Positions 44,069-52,996 of a stretch of DNA of 64,000 bases are shown here, piece after piece. This DNA comes from Acidianus sp. HS-5 (lineage in GTDB: Archaea > Thermoproteota > Thermoprotei_A > Sulfolobales > Sulfolobaceae), in the NCBI RefSeq assembly GCF_021655615.1, contig NZ_AP025245.1:2046001-2110000 (forward strand). The letters are read 5' to 3'. The notes under the pieces were generated by a model. The model saw nothing but the letters and a program-made list of their open reading frames with translations, was not told where the DNA came from and searched no databases. Numbering within the stretch: the first letter of the stretch is position 1; each line of letters begins with the position of its first letter. The translations under genes were made by a program, and so were the position numbers.

Positions 44069-44740
44069 ATGATAGAGATAAAATTCTTTCATGACGTATT
44101 ATGCCCTTATTGCTTTATTGCAACTAGAAGGCTAATGAATGTAGCAAAAGATTACAAAGATCAAGTTACTGTTAGGCATAAGTCGTTTATGATGATATCG
44201 TCTCTTGATGATTTGAAAGATATTGCACCAACAGTAGAGGAGGCTAGAGAATTATTTAAAAATGAATTCTCTATATTAAAAAAATATATTCCAGATTATG
44301 ATCCTGGAAAAGTAATAGACAAAGGAAAGATAGGTTATATCTGGTCTCTTCCACCTCAAATGGCTTGTAAAGCTGCAGAATTTCAAAGAGGGGATGAAGG
44401 TCACTGGGAATACTATAAGAGGGCTCAAGATAAGTTATTCTTTGAAGGAGAAGATGTAACTTCAGATGATGTTTTAATAGAGATAGCCAAAGAAGTAGGA
44501 CTTGATGTAGAAAGATTTAAAGACGATTTCAAGTCAAAAAAGGCAAAATTAGCAGTAATACAAGACGAAGAAGAGGCTCATGCAATGGGAATTCACGGCG
44601 TACCAGCAATTCTGATTAATGATAAATGGTTAATTAGAGGAGTTCAATCGGAAGAATATTATAAACAAGTTATCGAGGATCTATTAAAGAACGACGGAGA
44701 GCCTAAGACTGTTAACCTAAAAGCTTATTGGGAACAATAA
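44069..44740 (+). CDS. DsbA-family (FrnE-like) oxidoreductase
   Basis: A 223-residue thioredoxin-fold protein with an inserted helical domain. The active site CPYC is at residues 12-15 (HDVLCPYCFIATRR), and HGVPAILINDKWLIRGVQSEEYY near the C-terminus contains the cis-proline loop. There is no signal peptide, so it acts in the cytosol, like FrnE or 2-hydroxychromene-2-carboxylate isomerase relatives. The ATG at 44069 fits the DsbA fold; an earlier in-frame start adds non-family residues. Confidence 0.82.
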   Translation: MIEIKFFHDVLCPYCFIATRRLMNVAKDYKDQVTVRHKSFMMISSLDDLKDIAPTVEEARELFKNEFSILKKYIPDYDPGKVIDKGKIGYIWSLPPQMACKAAEFQRGDEGHWEYYKRAQDKLFFEGEDVTSDDVLIEIAKEVGLDVERFKDDFKSKKAKLAVIQDEEEAHAMGIHGVPAILINDKWLIRGVQSEEYYKQVIEDLLKNDGEPKTVNLKAYWEQ

Positions 44741-44753
44741 ATAATATTCTCTT

Positions 44754-45137
44754 ATGAGGACTGTAAAAGATTATATGACAACTCCAGTTTTTCAAGTGGA
44801 GGCAAATACTAGTCTACAAGAAGTTTGTAAGTTAATGCTAGAGAGAAGTATAGGCTCGGTTATAGTAACGGATAATGGAGAACCTAAAGGAATATTCACT
44901 GATAGGGATGCAGTGAAAGCTATTGCTTCTGGATTTTCTCCATCAGACGAAGTTAGAGTAGTAGCTACTATGGGCAATCTAATAATAGTAGATCTTAATA
45001 CAGACATAGCAGAGGCAGTAAGTATTATGACTAAAAATAAGATTAGACATTTGCCAGTTAAGGATTCAGAAGGAAATATTGTTGGGATACTATCTATTGT
45101 TGATGCCTCAAAAGCAATTCAAGATATCTATAAATAA
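44754..45137 (+). CDS. Two-CBS-domain protein
   Basis: A 127-residue Bateman module: MTTPVFQVEANTSLQEVCKLM ... GEPKGIFTDRDAVKAIA and then NLIIVDLNTDIAEAVSIM ... GNIVGILSIVDASKAI. It probably binds an adenine nucleotide and may pair with another enzyme. It starts 13 bases after the DsbA-like gene and is likely co-transcribed with it. Confidence 0.85.
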   Translation: MRTVKDYMTTPVFQVEANTSLQEVCKLMLERSIGSVIVTDNGEPKGIFTDRDAVKAIASGFSPSDEVRVVATMGNLIIVDLNTDIAEAVSIMTKNKIRHLPVKDSEGNIVGILSIVDASKAIQDIYK

Positions 45138-45257
45138 TTTTTAATCATTTCACATTTCATTATTTTAATGTTATGCAACAAAGAAAGTCTGTTTAATAAA
45201 ATAAATGTGAATTCTGAACCTAGAAAAATATTTATTTCTATCTACATATTTGTTATT

Positions 45258-45827
45258 ATGAAAGTAGGGATACTAGAAGACCTTAAGGGTAATACGACTG
45301 CGTTATGGAATGCTGAACATCTTATAGTTCTTAATGGCAAAAGGGAAGAAATTAATTTAGCTTATGGTAAGATATCAAATTTTATAGATTTAGATATTTT
45401 AATAGGTAACAAATTTTTAGATGGAGAGAAAAATTTTCTAGGCCAAATTTACGATATAATAATAGATGACTCACACATTATCGAAAAAATTGAAGATAAA
45501 AAATTCAAAGCTGAAATGACACTAGGTAACGTGGCTATTTCCTCAGCTAAGATATTTGATGATTTTGTGACTTTCTTTTTTCCTTTTCCAATTCGCGATT
45601 GTAGCATAAAATCGTCAGTAGTTTATGAAATTCTAGATTATGATATTATGAGAGAAATTTATAGGATAACGAAGCTTGGAGGTAGGACAAGAGTAATAAT
45701 TAGAGACAAATTGCATGACGGCTTAGCTATAGATAATATAATGAAATTTATAATAAAATTTTATGTGGAGAAAATAAGTTGGAAAGATGGATTCTGGATG
45801 ATTGACCTAATAAAGAAAAAACGATAA
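45258..45827 (+). CDS. Hypothetical protein, methyltransferase-like
   Basis: A 189-residue protein with start at ATG 45258, about 27 bases after an AAATATTTAT box, giving a leaderless transcript; an ATG 90 bases upstream would lie before the predicted transcription start. The C-terminal half (IMREIYRITKLGGRTRVIIRDKL) resembles the post-motif region of class I SAM methyltransferases, but the glycine-rich SAM motif I is not evident. Function is not assigned. Confidence 0.55.
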   Translation: MKVGILEDLKGNTTALWNAEHLIVLNGKREEINLAYGKISNFIDLDILIGNKFLDGEKNFLGQIYDIIIDDSHIIEKIEDKKFKAEMTLGNVAISSAKIFDDFVTFFFPFPIRDCSIKSSVVYEILDYDIMREIYRITKLGGRTRVIIRDKLHDGLAIDNIMKFIIKFYVEKISWKDGFWMIDLIKKKR

Positions 45828-45858
45828 TGTTTATTTTCATCTCAATAAGAACAATTTT

Positions 45859-47697
45859 ATGAATCCCGTTTATAGTAAGATGAAAGAAATTCATGAATAT
45901 TCTTTGAAGTATCCAGAAAGTTTTTGGGATTCTATAGCTCGCGAATTATTTTGGTACAAGACTTATGATAAAGTTGTGGAATCTCATTATCCTTATTATG
46001 TTTGGTTTAAAGGAGGTAAAACTAATATAACATATAATATTCTGGATAAGAGAAGAAATAGTAATAAGGTAGCGTTATATTGGGAAAGCGAAAACGGTGA
46101 TAAAGCATCATTAAGTTATAAGCAACTATATAGTCTAGTATCCTCATTTGCAGGAGCGCTAACTCAACTAGGCTTAAAGAAGGGTGATGTTGTTACTATT
46201 TACATGCCAATGATTCCAGAAGCAATGATATCAATATTAGCTTGTGCAAGAATAGGGTTAATACACAACATAGTCTTTGCAGGGTTCGGAGAGAAGGCAT
46301 TGAGAGAAAGAATAGAAATTGCAGGATCTAGGGCAATTATTACTGCAGACGCAGGATACAGAAGAGGAAAGGAAATTTCCTACTTGAATGTTATAGAAAA
46401 TGCAACAAAAGATCTGAAATTAATCAAGATTACTGTGCCAAGAATTGGTAAAATAGTCGGTTATAATTTTTATGATTTGTTAGATGCTAAAAAGGTTGAA
46501 GCAGTGCCCATGGATTCTCAAGATCCCCTTTTTATATTGTTCACTTCAGGAACTACAGGTAAGCCTAAAGGTGTTGTACATTCTGTGGGTCCTTACACAG
46601 TTTGGGCTTATTATCATGTTAAATGGCTAATGAATTTTGACGAGACATCCACATTCTTTTCAACTCCAGATATAGGATGGATTAATGGGCATTCTTACAG
46701 CACTTATGGTACTTTACTTAATTACGGTACTTTACTTTGGTATGAAGGAGTTCCGGACTATCCTAATCCTCAAGTATGGTGGAGATTAGTGGAGTATTAC
46801 AGAGTTACGGACATTTGGACTGCACCTACTGCAATAAGGCTACTAATGAGGTACGACAGTAAAATTGATTACGATATTTCATCGTTAAGAATGATAGCTA
46901 GCGCAGGAGAAATATTAGGAGAGGAGGCTTGGAAATGGCTAGTTGACATTACTTCGAATAAAGTTTATGTTATAGAAACTTGGGGTCAAACGGAGAATAG
47001 TGGTTTCATAACTTCTCCTGGGGGATTTTACATTGGGGGATTGTATTACAAGAAAGGTTCAGTAGGTTATCCTTTACCTGGAATAGATATAGCCATTTAT
47101 GACGATGAAGGTAAAGAGCTTCCTCCAAATGCTAAAGGTAATATTGTAATAAAATCGTCGGCTCCGGCTTTTATGAGTTCCCTATGGAAAGATGATGAGA
47201 GATATAGGAAATATTACGAAAAGTTTGGAGTATACTTAACAGGAGATTACGGTTACATTGATGAGGAAGGATATTTATATATTTTAGGCAGAGTAGATGA
47301 TGTAATAAAGGTTGCAGGTCATAGGCTAAGTCCTGCAGAAATAGAAAATATTGTACTTTCAAACCAAGAAATATCAGACGTTGCCGTAGTAGGTAAGAAA
47401 GATGAGATAAGAGGTAACGTTCTAGTAGTTTTTGCCTCGTTAAAACAAGGATTTACTCCATCGGAAGAATTAAGGGATAAAATAATGGCTGAGATTAAGA
47501 AAAATTATGGTGGAATAGCAGTAATTGATTATATTATATTTGTTAATAAGTTACCAAAGACCAGAACGGGCAAGATAATGAGGAGAGTTTTAAGGGCATT
47601 CGTAAATAATGAGGAATTAGGTGATCTATCCACGTTAGAAGAGAGAGAAGCTATAGAAGAATTAAGAAATAAACTTGGTGATATTCTTGGAAAATAA
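45859..47697 (+). CDS. Acetyl/propionyl-type AMP-forming acyl-CoA synthetase
   Basis: A 612-residue ANL-superfamily enzyme. Key motifs are the P-loop FTSGTTGKPKGVVHS, PDIGWINGHSYSTYG as in acetyl-CoA synthetases, WGQTENSG, the hinge GRVDDVIKVAGHRLSP and the adenylation lysine in PKTRTGKIMRR. It activates a short-chain acid; acetate, propionate or 3-hydroxypropionate (used in the Sulfolobales carbon-fixation cycle) are all possible. A CoA-transferase alpha gene starts inside its last codons. Confidence 0.88.
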   Translation: MNPVYSKMKEIHEYSLKYPESFWDSIARELFWYKTYDKVVESHYPYYVWFKGGKTNITYNILDKRRNSNKVALYWESENGDKASLSYKQLYSLVSSFAGALTQLGLKKGDVVTIYMPMIPEAMISILACARIGLIHNIVFAGFGEKALRERIEIAGSRAIITADAGYRRGKEISYLNVIENATKDLKLIKITVPRIGKIVGYNFYDLLDAKKVEAVPMDSQDPLFILFTSGTTGKPKGVVHSVGPYTVWAYYHVKWLMNFDETSTFFSTPDIGWINGHSYSTYGTLLNYGTLLWYEGVPDYPNPQVWWRLVEYYRVTDIWTAPTAIRLLMRYDSKIDYDISSLRMIASAGEILGEEAWKWLVDITSNKVYVIETWGQTENSGFITSPGGFYIGGLYYKKGSVGYPLPGIDIAIYDDEGKELPPNAKGNIVIKSSAPAFMSSLWKDDERYRKYYEKFGVYLTGDYGYIDEEGYLYILGRVDDVIKVAGHRLSPAEIENIVLSNQEISDVAVVGKKDEIRGNVLVVFASLKQGFTPSEELRDKIMAEIKKNYGGIAVIDYIIFVNKLPKTRTGKIMRRVLRAFVNNEELGDLSTLEEREAIEELRNKLGDILGK

Positions 47698-48445
47698 ACT
47701 TACTGATATTAAATCTGCTCTAGATTTGATAAAGGAAGGAGATACGATAACAATCAGTGGCATGTCTATTCATAGAAATCCAATGGGATTTATTTTTGAA
47801 ATGGTAAAATCTGGAATAAGAAATCTAAATTTTGTAGATAGAGAGCCAGGATTAGGTTTAGAAATTCTTTTACAAAATAGCATGCTGAAGAAAGTCAGAG
47901 TTGCTATGGCGACGTTAGAATGGTTCGGGATGTTACCTAGCTTTAGGAGAAAAGCAGAAAACGGAGAAATCGAAATTTTAGAAGATACGTGCGGAGCTTT
48001 TATTGCTGGAATAAGGGCTGGAGCTTTCGGTACTCCTTTTATGCCAGTTAAAGGAATAATTGGTTCAGATTTAGTTAAACTTCACGAAAAAGAAGGCACA
48101 TGGAAAATAGCTGAAGATCCATTTTCTGGAGAGAAGATAGTCCTAGTGAGGGCAATAATTCCGGACGTTACAATAATTCATGTAAATAGAGCAGATGCTG
48201 AAGGTAATGTCGAAATAGAAGGCCCAGTATATGAGGATGAGTATAAAGCTAGAGCTTCAAAAAAGGTAATAATAACTGCAGAAGAAATTGTTGATAGGAG
48301 TTATTTCTATAAGAGGAAACCTAATATTTATGCAGAACATGTTACTGCCGTAGTAAAAATACCCAGAGGTGCAGAACCAACCAGTATGTTTCCATTATAT
48401 GACGCGGATTACGATAAAATTCTTAGTATTCTAGGTATGACCTGA
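47678..48445 (+). CDS. Class I CoA-transferase, alpha subunit
   Basis: A protein of about 255 residues like glutaconate CoA-transferase subunit A. It contains KEGDTITISGMSIHRNPMGFI, CGAFIAGIRAGAFGTPFMP and VTIIHVNRADAEGNVEIEGP. The start is uncertain: GTG 47678 or TTG 47687, both overlapping the acyl-CoA synthetase end. The catalytic glutamate should be on the beta subunit, which is encoded convergently and overlaps the end of this gene by 23 bases. Confidence 0.8.
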   Translation: MIFLENKLTDIKSALDLIKEGDTITISGMSIHRNPMGFIFEMVKSGIRNLNFVDREPGLGLEILLQNSMLKKVRVAMATLEWFGMLPSFRRKAENGEIEILEDTCGAFIAGIRAGAFGTPFMPVKGIIGSDLVKLHEKEGTWKIAEDPFSGEKIVLVRAIIPDVTIIHVNRADAEGNVEIEGPVYEDEYKARASKKVIITAEEIVDRSYFYKRKPNIYAEHVTAVVKIPRGAEPTSMFPLYDADYDKILSILGMT

Positions 48446-49139
48446 GGTTACTAGGGTCCAGTAGGTTAATAAATTTCTTTTCCTCCTCATTTATATCTAT
48501 TATATCATGTATAGCATTATATACGTCAAATGCTGTATTTTCTTTTATTTTATCAAAATTACTCCAAGGATATGCATATTTAACATACCATTTTTTATCT
48601 TCCCTAGAATATTCTAACACACCAAGATTAGTAATTACAATAACTTTATTATTGGAGAATTTAGCCGTTCCAGTGGCAAAATCAACTCTTTTCACTAGCG
48701 CAGATTTATTATGCTTTAAATTCCATAAAATGGCCTTTTTAACTAGTGGCAATATATAAGCAGTGGCAGCTCCTCCAGGCAGCCTTACTTTAGGTTTAAA
48801 ATAATCTCCTATTACTGATAAATTAACATTTGTCTCCTCATCTATTTGCACGGGACCAAGGAACATCACGTCTAATTTGCCTTTTTGGGCTAAATCAAAA
48901 GACTCAGCTGTAGGCAAAACGGGCGTGTCGTCAACGTAAAATGGACTGCCAGTAGAAGGTGTTATTCTAATATTAGAAGGATTATCAGCTTCCGCAACTC
49001 CTAAAATCCTTATTTTTTTACCATAGAAATCTCTAGCCATAAAAGCTCCTAAAATTGCAGGGATTGAATTTAAACCAACGTAAACTGTCTCTCCATTCTC
49101 CAGATTTAAGGCTATTGCCTTTATAACTTGATCTATCAT
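48423..49139 (-). CDS. Class I CoA-transferase, beta subunit
   Basis: A protein of about 238 residues similar to glutaconate CoA-transferase subunit B. It starts MIDQVIKAIALNLENGETVYVGLNSIPAILGAFMAR; an ATG at 49187 adds 16 residues and would overlap a divergent gene. LGVAEADNPSNIRI carries a candidate catalytic glutamate, and VRLPGGAATAYILPL is a family motif. It converges with the alpha subunit gene instead of following it. Confidence 0.78.
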   Translation of the reverse strand: MIDQVIKAIALNLENGETVYVGLNSIPAILGAFMARDFYGKKIRILGVAEADNPSNIRITPSTGSPFYVDDTPVLPTAESFDLAQKGKLDVMFLGPVQIDEETNVNLSVIGDYFKPKVRLPGGAATAYILPLVKKAILWNLKHNKSALVKRVDFATGTAKFSNNKVIVITNLGVLEYSREDKKWYVKYAYPWSNFDKIKENTAFDVYNAIHDIIDINEEEKKFINLLDPSNLRSYLEY

Positions 49140-49179
49140 GTATGTAATTCCTAAATACTCGAAAATTAAGTTTACTTCT

Positions 49180-49494
49180 ATGTCCATATATAAGTTTGGT
49201 AATTATTATATAGCAGGTGTATCCCACGTAGTAAGAGGATATCTTCAAGATATTGTTCTTGTATATAAAGAAGGAAATAATTGGAAAATAGTCAGTGCTG
49301 AAAGATTTAGGACTAATGATACTACTTTAGGTAAAATAGTCAATAAGGTTAAATTTGCAGTTCATGAAGACGACTTAAAGAACGCTGTAGATGAATTGAA
49401 AAAATCTGGAATAAAGCTAGAGGAAGTTAATAACATACCATTTCCTAGAAAATTGCTACAAGGAAAGAAAAAAATTCAAGCAGAATTCGATTGA
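49180..49494 (+). CDS. Hypothetical protein, 104 residues
   Basis: I do not recognise this protein. From ATG 49180 it reads MSIYKFGNYYIAGVSHVVRGYLQDIVLVYKE, likely a beta sheet, then a helical basic C-terminus ending LLQGKKKIQAEFD. An ATG 42 bases upstream is in frame but gives poor extra residues. The 3' end overlaps the convergent Trm10-like gene by 19 bases. Confidence 0.6.
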   Translation: MSIYKFGNYYIAGVSHVVRGYLQDIVLVYKEGNNWKIVSAERFRTNDTTLGKIVNKVKFAVHEDDLKNAVDELKKSGIKLEEVNNIPFPRKLLQGKKKIQAEFD

Positions 49495-50354
49495 ATTCCT
49501 AATCTTCTAAGCACTTTATCGCTAGGCTTTAACCATTGTATAGCTTCTTTCAGATTACCCTTCTGTTTTTCTACAAGTAACCTATTAAACTTGTCAGCAT
49601 TTGACTGCAAATCTAAAATTGCGTTTTCTAACCTTTCTCCTTTATATACATGCAATATAATTTCAATAATTTTATTTATTCTATCTGGCACTCCTACGGT
49701 AGATCCTCGTAGTGCTATTTTAACGTGAGGAAAATCGTATTTGGCAATCTTTGCCATTTCATATGTAGCAAACCTCCAGCCAGATCTATCTATAATTCCT
49801 CCTATTATGAATGTTTGAGTATTCCTAATTAGTTCTTCTGTGGCTTCCATTTCTCCATATGGATTGAGAATTATTGTATTTCCCTCTGGTACGACGTTAA
49901 GTCGTATCTTGTTTAAAAATGGTATCGAGAAGTTACTAGGAGGATTATTTATTGATAAATTATAATCCCATAAATATTTCCTTATTGAATTTATAGAGCA
50001 TGTTAACTGGAGTAATAATCTATTTCTCTCTTCCTCAAAGTGCCTATCCCATAAAGATAAATCTATGATAAAAATCGGAAATCTGGGGAAATCTATTTCT
50101 ATACTTTCCCTACCATTTTTAGAGATTTCGTATCCAACTTTTTCATTACCTTTACCAGAAAATATCCTAATTCCTTCTTCCTTTGCCTTAAGTTTTCCTT
50201 GTCCATCAAATTCTTTCAATTTCAAGTCCTTTAAAAGGACATTTACTGCAATGTCTTGTAAATATGAGTTTCCTCTTCTCTTTACTTTCTTTATATAAAT
50301 ATCATGTATTCCTCTTCTTTTGAGGAAAAATGAAAGTTCTTGGGCTAAAATCAT
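49476..50354 (-). CDS. trm10: Trm10-like tRNA (position 9) N1-methyltransferase
   Basis: A 292-residue SPOUT-superfamily methyltransferase. The motif TQTFIIGGIIDRSGWRF is the Trm10 SAM-site strand and knot region, preceded by VVPEGNTIILNPYGE. Archaeal Trm10 proteins methylate A9 and/or G9 of tRNA; the S. acidocaldarius enzyme makes m1A9. Length is as expected. It overlaps the upstream vWA gene by four bases, an unexplained link to the signalling cluster. Confidence 0.82.
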   Translation of the reverse strand: MILAQELSFFLKRRGIHDIYIKKVKRRGNSYLQDIAVNVLLKDLKLKEFDGQGKLKAKEEGIRIFSGKGNEKVGYEISKNGRESIEIDFPRFPIFIIDLSLWDRHFEEERNRLLLQLTCSINSIRKYLWDYNLSINNPPSNFSIPFLNKIRLNVVPEGNTIILNPYGEMEATEELIRNTQTFIIGGIIDRSGWRFATYEMAKIAKYDFPHVKIALRGSTVGVPDRINKIIEIILHVYKGERLENAILDLQSNADKFNRLLVEKQKGNLKEAIQWLKPSDKVLRRLGIQSNSA

Positions 50355-51421
50355 GATCTCATTTTTTTAGTTACTTCAGATAAATCTGACTTTGGATGGC
50401 CAGTAAGTTTTTGAGTCTCTTCTACCAAAGCTTGATTTCCGCTTTGTTGAGCTGTTTGCATTAATTCGGCCATTAATCTGGTAGTATCTTTACCTTTAGC
50501 TAACACGTCAGCGTACTCTTTTAATAATCTATAATACTTAATTTCTGCAAGCACGTCAGAGTTTACTGTTGATTTCACAGTACTATCCTCATTCCTTTCT
50601 AGAGTAACTGTGCTAGATAGGACCTTCGGTTGAGAATCTACGGGATCAGTGTAATTAGCAGTAAAAGTCAAATTAACGGGCAAATCTCCGCGATCTATTA
50701 TTATTGTGCCGTAAACTGCAATCAGTTTATCTACTATTGGAATGAATATTGGAGGTTCATAATTAAATGAAGAAAATCCTTGAGGTACGTTAAGCGTTAA
50801 GTTTAATGCGTAAGTAGACGTAGTTCTTTGTTCTTCGAACACATTAGGTAATTGAGAAACGTCCTCTATATGATAAAATACTCCAGCCGATCTGTCTGAC
50901 ATTCTCTTAAGTATTACTTCATTGTAATCTTTGCCAATTCCTATTGAAATAAAGGTTAAATTAGGAGGTAGTTGTAGCGCCTCATAATCTTTTACATTCG
51001 TCTTGTCTTTGGGCTTACCATCTGTTAAAAGTATAGCTTTTGTTGGCATTCCATCACTAGCTATATCAATAATCTTCCTTATCGTTTCATGTAATCTAGT
51101 CGTCCCTCCAAATTTTCTAGGTATGGAGATCGGACTTCCCCCTGGGCCGTTATAAATAATTTCAGGATGATTTGAGAATAAAATTAAAATAACATTATTA
51201 GTTTGAGGTATATTTGCGAGTAGGGTTTGTGCAGAATTTACTGCAGTATCAAATTTATTATAATCTTTCATTGATGGGCTATTATCGACTGCGATCACGT
51301 ATCTTATATTTGCTGTAGTAGAATATTTTTCAGGTACTATGTAAATTATTAGTCCGACTTCGGTCTTATCGTCTCTGCTAATATATTTATGCGATGTTTT
51401 AATTTTTAATGATATGGTCAA
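50351..51421 (-). CDS. von Willebrand factor A domain protein (ArnB paralogue)
   Basis: A 356-residue cytosolic protein. The vWA domain (about residues 35-205) has the MIDAS sequence VIAVDNSPSMKDYNK and KAILLTDGKPKDKTNV; it is followed by a beta-sandwich-like region and a helical C-terminus with NQALVEETQKLTGHPKSDLSE. The TTG start (MTISLKIKTSH) aligns with the N-terminus of the second vWA protein at 52997 (MTLSLRVDVSH). It is divergent from the zinc-FHA gene over 66 bases. Confidence 0.85.
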   Translation of the reverse strand: MTISLKIKTSHKYISRDDKTEVGLIIYIVPEKYSTTANIRYVIAVDNSPSMKDYNKFDTAVNSAQTLLANIPQTNNVILILFSNHPEIIYNGPGGSPISIPRKFGGTTRLHETIRKIIDIASDGMPTKAILLTDGKPKDKTNVKDYEALQLPPNLTFISIGIGKDYNEVILKRMSDRSAGVFYHIEDVSQLPNVFEEQRTTSTYALNLTLNVPQGFSSFNYEPPIFIPIVDKLIAVYGTIIIDRGDLPVNLTFTANYTDPVDSQPKVLSSTVTLERNEDSTVKSTVNSDVLAEIKYYRLLKEYADVLAKGKDTTRLMAELMQTAQQSGNQALVEETQKLTGHPKSDLSEVTKKMRS

Positions 51422-51487
51422 TTTTTAAAAACCCTATAGTAATGTATGCAAAAGAGTTTATTAATGTTTTTGTATAAGTAATTAAGT

Positions 51488-52186
51488 ATGACATGGAAAT
51501 GTCCAGTTTGTGGATATGAAAATTCTGATGATGCACTTTTTTGTATTCAATGCGGTACAAAGAAACCTGAGAATATTCAACCGGAAACACAACAAACGAC
51601 GCCAGAAGGACAGCCAACTCAGAATGTAGAGACTTTACCAACTCAGCAATCCTCAGTTGAACAGCCTACAACCCAAAATATGGAAAATTCTCCGTCTCAG
51701 CAATCTCCAGTTGACCAATCTATTCCACAGCCAACTACCTTAGAACAACAAACTTCAGATACTACAACTCAAGCTGCCCAAGAGCAGTCTCAGGTCACTC
51801 AACCCGTATCGCAACCAGATCAAGGTATGCAACAAGTTTTGCAAACTCAACCTACTACAGGAAAATATTACATAATCTTTATTGCAACTCCTGTATCAGC
51901 GTTAAATAAGAGTAAACTGCCTTTAGATTTTGATGTTTTTGAAAGCGTATCGATAGGAAGAAGTCCAGAAAACGTTATCGTAATACCTGATCCAGAAATT
52001 TCAAGAAGGCATGCGATAATTTCACTAGAGAATGGTAAATTATATATAGAAGACTTGAATAGTACTAATGGAACTTATATGTACGATGGTAAATTATTCC
52101 AGCCAGTGAAGGGTAAACAGGAAATTATTCCGGGTAGTATAATAAAACTTGGTAGTAATACAATGTTAAAAATTGTGATAGAGTAA
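51488..52186 (+). CDS. arnA: Zinc-ribbon FHA-domain protein (ArnA-like)
   Basis: A 232-residue protein. Residues 5-23 form a zinc ribbon (CPVCGYENSDDALFCIQCG), residues about 28-125 are a low-complexity Gln/Thr/Pro linker, and the C-terminus is an FHA domain with SIGRSPENVIVIPDPEISRRH and DLNSTNGTYM, which bind phosphothreonine. This order matches ArnA, a repressor of archaellum expression that pairs with the vWA protein ArnB in S. acidocaldarius. It overlaps the phosphatase gene by one base. Confidence 0.87.
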   Translation: MTWKCPVCGYENSDDALFCIQCGTKKPENIQPETQQTTPEGQPTQNVETLPTQQSSVEQPTTQNMENSPSQQSPVDQSIPQPTTLEQQTSDTTTQAAQEQSQVTQPVSQPDQGMQQVLQTQPTTGKYYIIFIATPVSALNKSKLPLDFDVFESVSIGRSPENVIVIPDPEISRRHAIISLENGKLYIEDLNSTNGTYMYDGKLFQPVKGKQEIIPGSIIKLGSNTMLKIVIE

Positions 52187-52986
52187 TGACGTTGAGTGAA
52201 AGTGAAATAAATGATATATTAAAATTACTTAGCGAAGCTCATGATTTTTTCGTGACTAATCCTCTTCTGCTTGAATTACCAGATAAAGATACCGTAGCGT
52301 TTATAGGAGATACTCACGGAGCTTTAGATGTTACAGAAGAAGTTTTTAGAGAATTATACGATAAAGTAGACCTGCTCATATTTTTAGGTGACTATGTAGA
52401 TAGAGGACCTCAAGGAATAGAGAATTTGATGTTAATTCTAAGGAAAATGTTAGAAAATCCAAAAAAGGTAATAATGCTTAGGGGTAACCATGAAAGTCCC
52501 TTAACTAACGAATTTTATGGTTTTAAAGGAGAAGTAATGGAAAAAATGGGAGATTATTATGAGGATTTTGCTAATATGTTCTCAGTTATGCCATACGCTG
52601 CAACCATAGATGGTTATTTCTGTGTCCATGGCGGTATAGCAAGGAATTTAGAAGATATAAAACAGATAAACAGTTTAAAAAGACCTGATGTTAATCCTGA
52701 TGATGAAATAGCTTTTGAAATGCTTTGGAACGATCCTAGAGAGGAATTAGAAGGCTTTATTCCTAATGTTAGAGGAGAAGGCACTTACTTTTACGGAAGA
52801 GATGTTACCTTAAAATTCCTAGAGAGAAATAACTTAAAAGGAATAATAAGAGGTCATGAAGCCGTTGACGCATTTAGGTTTGAGATGGATAATAAAGTGA
52901 TTACAGTATTTTCTAGCAGATATCATGGTTTAGGTGCAGGAGCCCTACTATTTAATAAGGGAAGTTTTTGTAAAGTATTACTGTAG
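52186..52986 (+). CDS. PP2A-like serine/threonine phosphoprotein phosphatase
   Basis: A 266-residue PPP-family metallophosphatase. All catalytic motifs are present: FIGDTHGALD, FLGDYVDRGP, MLRGNHES and CVHGGIA, with later IIRGHEAVD. It probably dephosphorylates the Arn proteins or kinases. It lies between the FHA gene (TAATG overlap) and the second vWA gene (10-base gap), forming one operon. Confidence 0.92.
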   Translation: MTLSESEINDILKLLSEAHDFFVTNPLLLELPDKDTVAFIGDTHGALDVTEEVFRELYDKVDLLIFLGDYVDRGPQGIENLMLILRKMLENPKKVIMLRGNHESPLTNEFYGFKGEVMEKMGDYYEDFANMFSVMPYAATIDGYFCVHGGIARNLEDIKQINSLKRPDVNPDDEIAFEMLWNDPREELEGFIPNVRGEGTYFYGRDVTLKFLERNNLKGIIRGHEAVDAFRFEMDNKVITVFSSRYHGLGAGALLFNKGSFCKVLL

Positions 52987-52996
52987 GTGAAATAAG

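Noticed and set aside
45168..45257. N-terminal extension of the methyltransferase-like gene
   Set aside because: A TATA-like AAATATTTAT stretch about 27 bases before the ATG at 45258 puts transcription start after the upstream ATG, and the extra residues show no similarity to a domain.
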